A DNA stretch of 64,000 bases from Eleginops maclovinus (lineage: Eukaryota; Chordata; Actinopteri; Perciformes; Eleginopidae): contig NC_086365.1 of NCBI RefSeq assembly GCF_036324505.1, positions 5,576,655 to 5,640,654 of the forward strand. Direction: 5' to 3'. Positions 1 to 12,569 of the stretch are shown piece after piece. A program made the translations under genes and the position numbers. The notes under the pieces are model-generated. The model had not been told where the DNA came from. It saw only the letters and a program-made list of their open reading frames with translations, and ran no database searches. Each line of letters starts with the position of its first letter. Position 1 is the first letter of the stretch.

Positions 1-14
1 AGGAAAGTGTCCAT

Positions 15-794
<780 letters not shown>

Positions 795-866
795 CTTATT
801 CTACTAAAGCGAAAACTGTTCCCGAGACGCAGAGTGAACAAGGACAGCAACCCTGAGCGGGTGTGA
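795..866 (+). CDS. gnptab: GlcNAc-1-phosphotransferase alpha/beta subunit precursor, last coding exon (partial)
   Basis: This 24-codon terminal exon follows a good acceptor at 793-794. It reads LILLKRKLFPRRR, then a short polar tail, and a TGA stop at 864-866. From memory this closely matches the end of vertebrate GNPTAB, where a basic cytosolic tail follows the last membrane span. The enzyme adds GlcNAc-1-phosphate to lysosomal hydrolases in the Golgi, the first step of the mannose-6-phosphate tag. Only this exon lies in the window; the rest is to the left. The neighbour supports the call: in human, CHPT1 and GNPTAB are close and convergent, and here chpt1 (-) is also convergent with this gene. 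The exon is short, so the call depends on tail similarity plus synteny. Confidence 0.8.
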   Translation, partial: LILLKRKLFPRRRVNKDSNPERV

Positions 867-1410
867 GAGCGAGGAAGACATCCCTCTCCTCTCCTTTCTG
901 CACTTCAACAACCTCCACCCTTTACTCTCCTGCTCTGTCAAGAGGATTCGGACCAGGGGACGGGGTGGAAACAGGAATCTGAAGTCCTGCCTGCTTGTGT
1001 TGCATCAGCGCGGACAGTGGATAGAGACACGTGTGAGATGGTGATGAAACATTTTTCATAAGATGATGGATGGGGCTGTCCGGTGAAAGGAATAACAGCC
1101 AGGAAGAAGAAGTGTGCAATTCTTCTTCTCCTCCGCTGGGGGGTATTTGAGACTTTTGTACAACACAAACACAAACAAACACAGAACACTCCCTCCACAC
1201 TGCACCCCCCCTCCTCATGTCCTGCCCTCACCACCCCGTGATTGATGTGCTGTTAAAGTGTGAAACATTTCACAGCAGCTGGTCAGGGTTCTGTGTGTCT
1301 GTTGGTCTGTGTGTGTGTGTGTGTGTGTGTGTGTATGCAGCAAGCACGTTCCCCGATAATATCCAGAAACTGCTGTATTTCTAAAAATAAAAAACTAAAA
1401 TAGATCAAGT
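867..1410 (+). other. gnptab: gnptab 3' UTR with polyadenylation signal
   Basis: Non-coding sequence directly downstream of the gnptab stop. A canonical AATAAA lies at 1386-1391, with A-rich sequence after it. A short TG run sits at about 1309-1334. The exact cleavage site is inferred. Confidence 0.6.
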
Positions 1411-2526
1411 CGTCTTGGGTGCTGGGAAATTAAATAGATTAAAGAAATGGTCTGCAGATTAAAAAATCGGTACTAGCAGCTCTGGATGTGTTTGGCTTTT
1501 ATCGCTATGACCTCATTTTAAAAAATGAAGGAAAAGGTACATATAAGAGGAATAAAATAATTTAAGTGTTGGTAAAAAATATGAGAACTTGAAGTGCCTT
1601 TGTTCACTCCTGCTTGTTGAACGTTTTTGTTTATCTCCGGTTTTTAAAATGTCTCCTTCCACATCACACCCTAATCTAAGGATTTACCATGAGAATGAAT
1701 GGGATATAGGATAATATGGTTTAAAATGTGGTACAGATGTAAATGATTGTTGGAGCTTCGTGTTAGTGATGCTACAGCGTTCATAGCCACCTGTGTGTGT
1801 GTGTTTGTGTCTCTGTGGGACTCAACAGGCTCGCTACTGTCTGAAATTCAGACCCCCTCAGCATGTTGTGTAACTTATTTTGATTGTATTATTGTGACAG
1901 TGAGCCAGGGACTGATGCATCTGATGCTAAATAAAGCAGGATGTAAACATAGCCTCAGACAATGCTCCTGCCATAAGAGTCACGTGCTTGATATAGGATA
2001 GTCTGATGCCACAGGCCATGAACTACAGATCTGGAAAATAGGATTCCTTCAGATGCATCAGTTCAGTGTCTCCTCTGAGTGAAATAAAAGACGGGTTCAG
2101 TCATCCTGGTGTTTTTCTCATTTGTTAAAGTGCACTTTGAGGTTCTTGAGTTTTTCTATTTTGTGCTACTTCATTCAGTCTTACATTTTTTTTCTTGACT
2201 TCAATAAGAGACATACATATCTGGTTTCTGGATGAATTAAGTACTTGATATTGAAATTTGAACACCACTACATTCCTAGCAACAACAACAATGTATCTGA
2301 ATTCCTTTGTTCTGAATGTAATTTCATTCAAAAGCTTTTGAATACTGGTACATCTTTGAAGTTGACTTAGTTGCGTAGTGGTTGCTTTTTTCTTTTTATG
2401 TTATATGATACTAAAAAAGGTAAACATTTCCAAACTTCCACGAAAACAGGACTAACAGCTCTGGTTGGCTTTACTCAGGCAAAACGATGCTTTGAGCTAA
2501 ATGCTAACGCCAATATGCTAACACCA
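1411..2526. other. Intergenic, gnptab to MITE
   Basis: AT-rich, with no coding potential or RNA gene recognised. In mammals SYCP3 lies between GNPTAB and CHPT1. I see no SYCP3-like exon here. Confidence 0.5.
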
Positions 2527-2534
2527 GTACAGTA

Positions 2535-3013
2535 CAGTGTTGCCAAATCCATAGTAAGGACTAAAGTAGCTATTGGCTGTCGCCAAATGACGTCATAATT
2601 TGCATAATTAGCCATTTTAACATTATATGTAATGAACACTGTAGGAGAGACAGAACATGGGAAAAACACCCTTAATATGTTAAAACTACAAATGAACTTT
2701 CTTCTGTTGATTTTAGATTTATTTCATGTTTGCCATTGAAATAGGCCATCACTTGATGACTTTAATGCTTTGTCTAGACCCACATTACATAAATAAATGT
2801 TGTCCTGTATTGGTAAATGTTAGAATATCACCAAATATCATCAAAAGACTATTAAGTGGGATGGAATGGCTAGCTCTTCGTCCAACCTTCCTTCTTTATC
2901 CTGGCTTGGGACCAGCAAAGTGACCGAGAAGCAACACTCTGCAAGACAGGTGAGTAGCTAGATGGGTTGCTAGTAGCTTTTGAGAAAAAAAAGTCCCTAA
3001 ATTGGCAACACTG
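2535..3013. mobile_element. Non-autonomous hAT-type DNA transposon (MITE)
   Basis: The 479-bp element starts with CAGTGTTGCCAA and ends with its exact reverse complement (TTGGCAACACTG). It is flanked by near-identical 8-bp duplications, GTACAGTA at 2527-2534 and ATACAGTA at 3014-3021 (7 of 8 match). Terminal CAGTG plus an 8-bp duplication is the hAT signature. It has no transposase, so it is non-autonomous. It carries a perfect CRE (TGACGTCA, 2588-2595) and a perfect octamer (ATTTGCAT, 2598-2605). Confidence 0.82.
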
Positions 3014-3021
3014 ATACAGTA

Positions 3022-4593
3022 ACAACGCAGCGCATGAAAAATATTTTTCTTTATTACAATCTTTTCCACCCATACAGTTCCTGTTAGTAGAAAGGTGTTT
3101 TACTGTTATTATTGAACAGTGCAACATGGTGTTGAAATCAAAGTCGTACATTTCAATGCATAGTTCCCAAGTCCATCTTAAATTATGCAAAATCATCTTT
3201 TTTTTAGGACATGCTGCTTTTAAATGTCCAATATCCTGCAGGTGCAAAATCTCAGAGGAAGATCATTTTATTTTTCCAAAATAAAATTCACGAGTACCAT
3301 TGTCATTTACCCTTATATAGTTAAGCGGCACTACAGAAATATCCCTTTTGATCCAAATGAACCTGAATAATGAGTTGGTCAGATTACAAGAACTCAGTAA
3401 TGTTAAATCAATGCAGAATTAATCATAATCCAACAGATCTTCAAGAACAAAATGAATCCATCACTGATACATAACACGATAAGTGAAGAAACAATGAGTG
3501 AACGGTTCCAGTAGCATTGTATTATGAGTATTGTCTGGTATGATACTTCAGTGGAAAAAAAAACACATACAAAGCTGTTTTAAATATTCACAAGTTAAAC
3601 AGTAATTACAACAAAAATATTTAAGGCGTTTTCAGTTGAATTCTGTACAATCACAAATAATTAACTATTAGCCCTTCAGGGAGAAGAACAGAGAAAGCAG
3701 TACGAGTCGGGTGTTAGTGCTTCATCAGGCGACAGCGCTCTAAAAGGCCCCGGTGAGGTGAGGTGTGGTTACGTTTTTTTTCCAGGACTGCAGTTTGAGA
3801 TGAGTAACAGAAAATAAAAACATTAATAAAAGTTGTTTGTGTGAGAGGCCTGGTAGAAAACCTGTCGTAATGTTGTCAGCACTAACCCCGACTGTGACCC
3901 CGTCCCTTAGCGCGTTGACAACCTGCCAGTCCACATTGCAAAATTCATTGGATAATATTTGAGGTTTTGAAGGTCATTTTAAAATTTGAATCTGCATTTT
4001 TAAACCCTGATTAATGTCAGATTGAGCCACATTCATTACATAAATAAAAACAAATTGAGAACACTTTCAGGTAATGCATTTAGTTTGGGCATACATCAAA
4101 GAGATTTACCTTATTGAGCAGTTCTATATATTTATCTATTTAAATATATGACTGCCAAATCTTCCAAACACGATTTAAATCAGACAACATTTGCTTTGAT
4201 ATTTGCCCAAAGTTAAATTACCAAAGAGTAAAACCTAAACAAAATATTTTGGTATTGGATTTGAGTCAGCAGGAAGTAGATGTAACAATCTAAACTTTAT
4301 TTTCTGACAACATGCAATGATGTCTAAATTAAAATACTTGGAGGGAAACTCTGGTTCCGTGTTCTTTTTCATTCCATATCTTGATCCATGCCTTTTTTTT
4401 CTTTTTTTTGGTTTATAGTGTTGAGTTGGTTTCATGTCTCCATCTTGTGGGAGAGGCAGTTTTAATCAGATGTGGTCACTTTGTCAAGGCTGCAGTGGCT
4501 CGGGGCCGAGGGAGGTCTATCCTCATCATCGTCTGCTTTCAGGAGCGGGGAGAGATCTGCGTCCCCCCCCGCCTCCTCCCGCCGGGCAACCTG
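3022..4593 (-). other. chpt1: Probable chpt1 3' UTR / 3' flank
   Basis: AT-rich non-coding DNA downstream of the chpt1 stop on the minus strand. Two candidate polyadenylation signals read as AATAAA on the minus strand: 4296-4301 (UTR about 300 nt) and 3050-3055 (UTR about 1.5 kb). The sequence alone does not decide between them. Confidence 0.4.
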
Positions 4594-7500
4594 TCAGTCG
4601 CGCTTGCCGTGGCTCGGCACCGTGATGCTGAAGACTCGGATGCGCAGGTGGGACGCGATCTGGAGGCACACGCCCGTACAGTAGCGTGCCAGATCCACAA
4701 GAGAGAAGACCTGGAGAAAGAGGGAGAAGATCAGACATCAAAGGCTGGATAAATAATATAACGAAAGCTTCACTACAACGATACTGACGGGGGAATGGGT
4801 AAAATCAGCATCTTCATTCAATATTTATTATTATTTCACCTTTACCTACTGTCACATTTAAATTGACTTTTTAAATCAGGTCAATTATCTCAAAAAATAG
4901 CCTACACAATGTCTTCTAAAGTGGTTCCGAAATTGTGAAATAATATTGAAAAATAAACAAATAGATGCAAAAAAGTAAATATATTTATCTAAAGTATTAT
5001 CCCCCCAAAAATGTAGGTCGGTATAAACTTGCCTTGGTTTGTTCAGAATGTAAAGACTTTATTATAACTAATTACATATTATAACCAACTATTCTTTGCA
5101 CTTTAATTGACCTGACTTTCTTTAATGAAAGGCAGGAATTTCCCCAGGTAAGAAAGGTGTTTTCTTTAATTTACCTAACCTTTGTCATGAGCTGACTGAT
5201 CTCCCTCTACTTACACCTTTATCATTCCTTTTGCTTTTTCATAGCAGTCAAATCACAGGTGTAACTGATTACATTAACAATGTCCCCTTATTCTTCCTAT
5301 TACCCCAGTGAGCCAGCATACACAGTACTGGGTGTAATTCATGTTACTAGAGACACCTGTGCTGACTTGTGGTCTAATCAGCCAGAAGAACTGGTAACAC
5401 CCGTGTGGGTGTGCCTTTTACTGCTGCAACACAACCGCATTAAGAAGATAAATGCCAGCACAGTTTTATCTCTTTCCTTTTTTCATGCTCTTTGGAACCT
5501 CAAGTAGTGAAGTTTTGCCAACTGTTCAGCATTTTTCTTTACTAATAAGTACTTCTTTACCCTGTGAACCACAGTATTATGACCAATGCGTTTAACCTGT
5601 TCTTGACCTTATCCTTTCATATCAAAGCTGACAGTATCAAACCAAAGCCAGAAGAGCTAACAAGCATCATGGAAGTCAAAAAAAGGTTTACGTCAAGTCA
5701 TGTCATCGGTGTTAAAGGAACTTTGAACTAAACCTTGAACTTAAGCCGGTATGGCTCGTTGATTAGATATAAGGTGAAAGTCACAATAAGAGGACTGAGA
5801 ACTGCACTGTGCCGACATATGCTCAAGCGTAACCTGAAGCGATCGATCGTGTTTCACATTTTGTGTTTTAAATATGGCTAATATCAGATTTAGGTGTAAA
5901 CTTAACTTAAGAGAGTCTTAAAGTGATCCACATGCACAAAGAAAAGTCCTTTTCCCCAGTTTAGGCAACACTGAATTCGTATCTGGGTTTTTTCTCCACC
6001 GTTTTAAGTCTAAACTCAGTATGCCAACCTCCAAAACTCTTCTCCAAGTGTAGCTAAACTCGGTGGTCGTAAAGGATGTTACATATTTAGAGTTGCTCCC
6101 TTTAAAAAAGAAAGAGGTGTTAATACTACTATAAAAACACTGACCATGGCGATCCAGAGGACTATGTGCTCATCGATGAAGCTGTTGAAGTACTGGTTGA
6201 GGAAGAGGAGGCCAGGGCCGATGAAGGCTGTGTCCGGGAGGCACAGTTCACTCTTGGTCATGTGTGCGACCTACAGAGATACACAGGAGGGAAATAAAAC
6301 ACTGCTTAAATAAATTCAGTTTTGAATTCCACTGGTAAAAACTAAAATTACAAGCCGAAAAATTGGTTAATCTGACTCTTTGTTACCGATACCTGAACTA
6401 AGTATTTAAGTCAGTGTAGGTCAAATATTCTTAGCCTTTGATTTTACCATAGTAACCACGGGTGTTGCCATATCACCCATGACCAAAATCATAACCATTA
6501 GAACTTAAAGACAAGATGAACGTACCACCAGTTTGTTGGAGATCTTGGAGATGACCATGCCAAAGGCGAGCAGGTACAGACAGGGGTGGTGCTCGAACAG
6601 CTGGCTGGACGACTTCTTGAAAATGATGAAGGCCAGCGTGAGGATGAGGCCGATGTGCAAACTAGGACTCAGCACACTGGTGTCCTGAACAGAAGGAAAT
6701 GTTGTTCAACAGGCATCCCAATATCACATCTGCTAAAAAAGCGTGAATACGTGTGTGGACTTACCGCCACAGTGGAGCCGTTTTTGCCTACACCACCGTT
6801 CAAAATCACATGGAAATAGTTGTAGCAGGAGTAGAGGGCCCCGCCGCTGATACCAATGATGGGGAAGATGTACATCTTCACTCCGATGACGGGCAACTAC
6901 GGAAACACATCAAGGTCAAATTAATGCAAAGACACAAACATTCTCCATATAGCAAGAAGAAAGGTGCTCCTATGAAAGCCGCAGGCATGCCGAGCGTGAT
7001 GGGAGGGCAAAGCAACAAAAAAAATGCCGATGACATCATTAGCTTCTTGAGCCAGACCATGTCAATAGATAACCTGTTGCCATGGCGTTAGCTACCAATA
7101 TTTACCTTCTCTCAAGTGACGTTAAGTCAAGCCTCCAAAGGCAGCACAGAGTAAAGGTAAAACACAAATTCTATTTAAGAGCTAGAATGACAACTAAAAA
7201 CTAGGAAGTGATTAGGTACTTGTTGGGTGTGGAAACTAAGGGAGAAGAAAAGTTGACTAAATAAGGTGAAATGAAAGTGTTTCTGATAGTGTGCTGGTCA
7301 AAGCATATCATTCCTCTGTTACCGTGGATTGCCAAAGGCTCACGCCTCCGAAAGCCGACATCAAATACATGGTCATGATGGCCAGCTGCACCTCTGTGAC
7401 GTCAATTCTGTGGGGGAAGAGTGAGGTTATGACTTTAAATAACAAGATAGTAGTTTCACAGCATCTGTATTGCTAGAATGTATTGAGAGTGGGACTTACA

Positions 7501-10204
7501 GGCCGAAGCGGAGGGTCCCGGACACGTAGGTCTGCCAGTGTGCACAGAAGAACATGAACATCCCGATAAAACCACAGAAGAAAATCCAGTCTGGGTATCG
7601 TCCTATTCCACATGAAATGCATGTTCCCACAGCAACAAAGACTGAAGAACAGAGACAGAAAAGACAAGTAATGAATAAACCTCCCTGAACAGATTACACA
7701 CACTGGATATAAAAAGTCTTACTAGCAAAGAAAAAGAATAACAGTTTGGGTTGAGTAGAGCACCTGTGGAGACGGCATCGCAGCCGTGATCAAAGAGCTC
7801 GCCCAGAGCAGAGCTGCTGTTCGTCCTCCTCGCCTGCTTCCCATCAATGGCATCCAGAGACTGGTAGATGAAGAGGCCCAGAGCACTCATGATGAAGGCC
7901 CATGCTGGAGCCTGAGGGGAAGAGACTTTATTTAACTATCGCTGCTCACAAGAAGGACCACAGCCTTGGACTGGTGAGGCAACTTACTCTTGAAGTTGTT
8001 ATCAACCAACAACAATAGTTTTTCAATTGTGTATATTTGCAGCTTTTCTGTTTTTTATAAGTTTGGTCAGACTTTTGGTTGGAAGAAACTATTTTAGAGA
8101 AATGTGAAGGTGTTAACTTGGCCTCTGAAACAAGGTCGTTTCATTATTTTCAGAAGTTGATTCTATAGAGCAATGATAAATTAAGACCATCATTAGCAGA
8201 TTAATGAATAATGAAAATGATAGTGAGTTGCAGCCATAAAGCAAAGGGCAGCTAACTACTTGCAACCAGTCTGTTTGAAAGCTAGATCAATATGATGTCT
8301 TATGCAGTCATTTCCTGAGTAGGTATTTAAAGTATAGCTTTTGTATAGTGGATGCAAGTTGAAAAATGAATTCACATTTTAGAAATGAAAAGAGTAGATC
8401 TTTTTTATTTGACTTTTGTTTGTTTGTTTGCTTATTTATTGACTCTAACATAAGGAGATAAATAGGCTGGTGGGGCTTTGAGGGGGTTTTGAGTTTTCAA
8501 AAGTTCAAAGTATTTTGTAAGCACAAACCGAGGTTTTGAAAGTGGGCCTAAAATATGGAAATTGAGGGATTCCAGCTGACTGGCCTCAGTTCCTCTAACT
8601 AGGGTGAAGGTGAAAGACCATCTGGACGCTAGAGCCGGCCAACACAGTGTGTTTACAACAACATTGTGTGTGTGAGCATTTTGTGTGTGTTTGTGAGTGT
8701 GTGTGAGAGAGAGACAAAGATAATCTGTGTTTCCACACAGAGAAAGAATCTCATGCTTTCCTAAATATTCAGAGATCCTGCTGTTTTCTCCAAAGTCCAT
8801 GTCCTGAATGCCTCATGGCCCGATGGGGACAGAGTCCACTTGTTCACTCTTGGTCATGTGTAAGGGTTAGCACACAGGTCACACTTCAGGACGATCCTTA
8901 AACTGTGTCCAGTGGTTTATATGGATTCCTATAATAACATATGTTCGCAAAGTCATACCTTTACTAGTCTATTAAGAAGAGTGTCCAGGTTTCCTTATGT
9001 AATGCTAAATCATGAAAAGGGGTGGGGACTGAAATGTCATTGCACATGAGGAATTTGACAGCAACCGCATGCAGCATGGACCGTGGACTTAGGTTCACAT
9101 AATTAAATTGAACAAAGGTTTAAATCTGATAAACACAAACACCTATGCATTTCCAGATTGGGTCACTGCCCCACAGTGAACCTGGTGATCAGTTAACTCG
9201 ATCACAGGTCACATGTTTGTTGCATTCCCCTATACATTTCAGGTATAGTTTTAGGAATATGTAACTACATTAGGAGGTACATGTGAAGCCATTTAACATT
9301 AATCTAATCTTCATAAAAGTGATTTTACTTTTGTTATTATGTAACTTTAAGAGCTACTAAGCATAGCTTCTTTCTACTGGTAAACTGAACAGGAGCATAA
9401 ATGGTGTACTTCAAATGAATGTTTTGTATCATCAACAACACCACGTCAAGGCTGACAACTTTCCAAGAACGTAGCAAAGACTACATGAGGCCGGGGAGTA
9501 ATGTCACCCCTAATCCGATTTAAACCCATTTAAAGCGTCCTCGCCTGTATGTGGCCATACAAACGTGAAACATTGTGATTTAAGATTTTTACCATTTTGA
9601 CAAAGAGAAAGTCCCTAATTCGGCTTACAATGTCATGCATTAAGCAGAGCCTACTCCAAAACAACAACTCTACTAAGATCGTTTCAAAACACAGTGGGCG
9701 CTAGCAAGCAGGGTGACCCTATTAATAAAGGGAAAGTATTATCAAAAGATGAGCAACTGTGAGGATCATATGTACGCCGAACTCACTAGGTGACTGCTGA
9801 TTCAAGCACTATTTTAAAATATGTCTTTTGAGACATGCGGAATTTGCGTAGGTGGCCACCTAACTTTAACTTACGGAATTTGTGAATGGGGGATTGCCTG
9901 AACAAGAGAAGGTAATTGGGGCTAGCCTCGGTGTAGAAACTTTGGCCAAGGTCGCTTTACTCACCTCCTCTGTTGCGGTGGGACAATAATACACAAGCAC
10001 CATGGTGGAAAGGATGTTGACCATCAGTCCAACAATAGTCAGGGTGTTTGGTGCGATCCATATCGGAGTTTGTTGGACGAGCCAGTTCCAGTAGACCTGG
10101 CACGGAGGCTCGAACAGAGACCGACCCGAGGCGCTGTACTTATGCTCCTCCAGCCGCTTCAGTTGTGCGGGTGACAGCGGCTCCGACCACAGGAAATGTG
10201 GCAT
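4594..10204 (-). CDS. chpt1: Cholinephosphotransferase 1 (CDP-alcohol phosphatidyltransferase), 8 coding exons
   Basis: Exons in transcript order: 10204-9965, 7911-7764, 7641-7500, 7407-7323, 6896-6765, 6684-6526, 6270-6145, 4710-4594. All splice phases agree and give 382 aa, a little shorter than mammalian CHPT1/CEPT1 (about 400-416). The protein makes phosphatidylcholine from CDP-choline and diacylglycerol in Golgi/ER membranes. Exon 2 carries the complete family signature DG(x2)AR(x8)G(x3)D(x3)D, seen as DGKQAR...G...D...D at residues about 100-122. Several hydrophobic membrane spans follow. The C-terminal exons contain VAHMTKSE and [10 protein letters not shown], shared with CEPT1. The ATG at 10202-10204 starts [11 protein letters not shown], followed by a soluble N-terminus. 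The sequence resembles both CHPT1 and CEPT1; synteny with mybpc1 and gnptab favours chpt1. Introns show nothing else of note apart from a GT-rich patch near 8.66-8.71 kb. Confidence 0.93.
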
Positions 10205-10450
10205 TGTTTTTCTGCCTAGTCACTCCTCCTATTACCGTAGCGAACTTCCCAATACTCCCAGCCCGGTAGTGGCTTAGACGGGGCTATCTTCTCTCGGCCG
10301 ACTCCAAAAAATTGCAGCTCATTTGGCATTTATGGCTAGGTGACTAGACGAGGCCATTTCCACAGCGGAACCATGAGATGTCGATACTTTCTGATAGCGT
10401 CTCCACAGGAAGTGGGGATCCGGAAGGGAATCATTTGGCTGCGCACCGGG
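10205..10450 (-). promoter_or_regulatory. chpt1: chpt1 5' UTR and promoter region
   Basis: Locally GC-richer sequence upstream of the chpt1 ATG, with no TATA box at the expected place. ETS-type cores occur at 10406-10414 (CAGGAAGTG) and about 10419-10427 (CCGGAAGG), typical of housekeeping promoters. The start site is not determined. Confidence 0.4.
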
Positions 10451-11259
10451 AAGTTTAAATTTAAATGAACACATTAGGAAAATATGTAGGTTAAATTGAA
10501 ACGCTATATTAAATGTCAAACTGTTCTATTTATCACACAAACAAGATAACACTACAAGTAAGCAAACATGGACGGAAAAGCATCTGTATATCCATTTATT
10601 CCATTACATTCAATTGACAGTAAGTATTTAATTTAATGGTTTATTCCTCGTTTGCAGTGCTAAACATTGTTTTGATGGTATTTAAATAGGTAAGTTTGAA
10701 TCTGCTTTCTATCAGATTTCATGTGCATTGAATTTCCTGACCTGAAAGCCTAAATTCATGTGGCCTAATCCTAAATAATTCTGGTTGAAATATCCATATG
10801 ATGGATGAAATAATGAGTCAGATTTTAAATGAACTTGAACGAATGGAACCATAATAAATATCAACAATTTACCTTTTACTTTTTTTCAATCATTTGGGCT
10901 ATTATTCATAAATGAACATGATCTATATTACTTTAATTATTGTATTAAAGCAGTAGTATTATTTCCTGCATGCATTTTTTGTCAAGTGAAATTTTATATC
11001 GTCTATCTTTATATCCTCAGTTAAGGACATATTGTGGTAAAGAGCCCACATTATTCCTTATAAAGATAGATTTTTGGGAAACAGTTTACAATATGACATG
11101 CAAATTAATTGTATTTTTGTGCATGAAACCATATATGCATATTTATGTTATTCTCTTATCACAACTGTGAATGTTTTGATCCACCCTTAACACCATAATT
11201 AATATAGTTAGTCATACTCATACATGAGATCCAAATTTAATAGTAGTTAAAACAAAATC
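10451..11259. other. Intergenic, chpt1 to mybpc1 3' end
   Basis: Very AT-rich spacer. No gene, RNA or recognisable element seen. Confidence 0.5.
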
Positions 11260-11998
11260 ACATTTTAAATGACTTTTTATTGTACTCCACGGGTCATAAT
11301 TACAAAGGTATAGGCATGCACATATGACTGAGCATCAATCAAGCATCAAGTCAAAAATGAATCAAAAAGAATAATGCTTCATGCATGTGAACCTTTACAT
11401 CGTTCTCACATATTAGACATAAATGATTTACACAGAAAAGGGGAAATTAACAAATATTAATGTGAATGATCTTAGAAGGGTCTACACGTTCATTTATCCA
11501 ACATTACTCTGAACTATTGTCGTTTTATTGCCTTAAAGAAGTTTTGACACACCATACAACCTTTGTTTATACATTCCCTTTCCTTTCTTTCAGACCCAAG
11601 AAAATAAGTTATCACCATCAACAGACACTCCCAAGAAGAACCAACATGTATATACTGTAAGTGTGCCACTGCTATATGTGCATTGTATATTTTTTTGGTT
11701 TTTTTACAAACTATATGATTTATCAAATCTAGAACCCAAACAATGTGGGCATGCATGAGAGCTTAGTCTTTTGAACCCAAAAGGGTGACAGAAGTGAGCT
11801 GGGTTTTTCTTCTTCTACGGGAACAAGCTCCAAACTTGCACACAGCATGCCACACCACAGAGCAGTGAACCCTCCTCCACACTTCTCCGCCTGTCTCGTC
11901 ATCATCCCTCCATCCAACCTTCAGATCTTAGTTGAGAGAAGAGGATCACTACTGGCAGCAAATTTCTGTAAAGCAAACGTGTCTCATAGCAGTCTGTT
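11260..11998 (-). other. mybpc1: Probable mybpc1 3' UTR
   Basis: Non-coding sequence following the predicted stop at 11999-12001. A minus-strand AATAAA (TTTATT at 11276-11281) gives a UTR of about 720 nt. The limits are inferred. Confidence 0.45.
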
Positions 11999-12093
11999 TT
12001 ACTTCTCTGGCTCCACAACCTTCTCGTTCATGTACTTGTCAATCAGGTGTAGGGGCACTCCGCGTTGCATGAGCTCGAAGAAGGTGAAGCCTC
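11999..12093 (-). other. mybpc1: mybpc1 predicted terminal coding exon
   Basis: After a strong pyrimidine tract and an AG acceptor (12094-12095), the exon enters in the phase left by the C10 exon. It encodes [20 protein letters not shown] plus ten more residues and a TAA stop. The segment therefore adds a C-terminal tail beyond Ig domain C10. Without this splice the C10 exon would stop two codons after its GT donor (GGT TAG). The tail sequence is coding-like, but I cannot confirm it from memory of the family. Confidence 0.65.
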
Positions 12094-12531
12094 CTTAGGG
12101 ATGAGAGGAAAAACGTTCTTATAATATTCTTGGGAAAGGACCGAGGTAGATGGTAAACAGAGAGAGGAAAAAGATGAGCAAGAATCGAACCAAGCAAAAC
12201 AAACAGAATGCAAAGATGCACTGGATTGGAGTGAGAGAAGAGAAAAAAAGATGGTCAGAGAAGCTTTTTTACTCAATGCACACTCAGTTTGTAAATCTCT
12301 GCCCCGCTCAGGCTTGCAGCACCAGAAGCGATGAAACCACTGAAATACAGTGCAGGTCACACATCTCTGAAAAGATCCAGGTTAATCAAGCTGTCTTTAG
12401 TCAGCACTTCTATCCCTAAGTAAATTATCAATACCAGAGTCATTTACTCAGTGACGAGCCACTATACACTCGAGTAAAAAATGTACTTATGTACATACAT
12501 TAGTATAAAAAGTATTCATTTACTATTGTAT

Positions 12532-12569
<38 letters not shown>

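Noticed and set aside
1747..2001. 84-aa plus-strand frame downstream of gnptab
   Set aside because: Low-complexity start over a TG run, no homology, and intergenic position.
2870..3247. Minus-strand 125-aa frame with a zinc-knuckle-like HLQDIGHLKAACPKKK
   Set aside because: The first two cysteines of a CCHC knuckle are absent. The frame crosses the MITE border and no other retroelement sequence surrounds it.
4381..4752. Plus-strand reading frames of 60-120 codons
   Set aside because: Antisense to the GC-rich last exon of chpt1; no homology.
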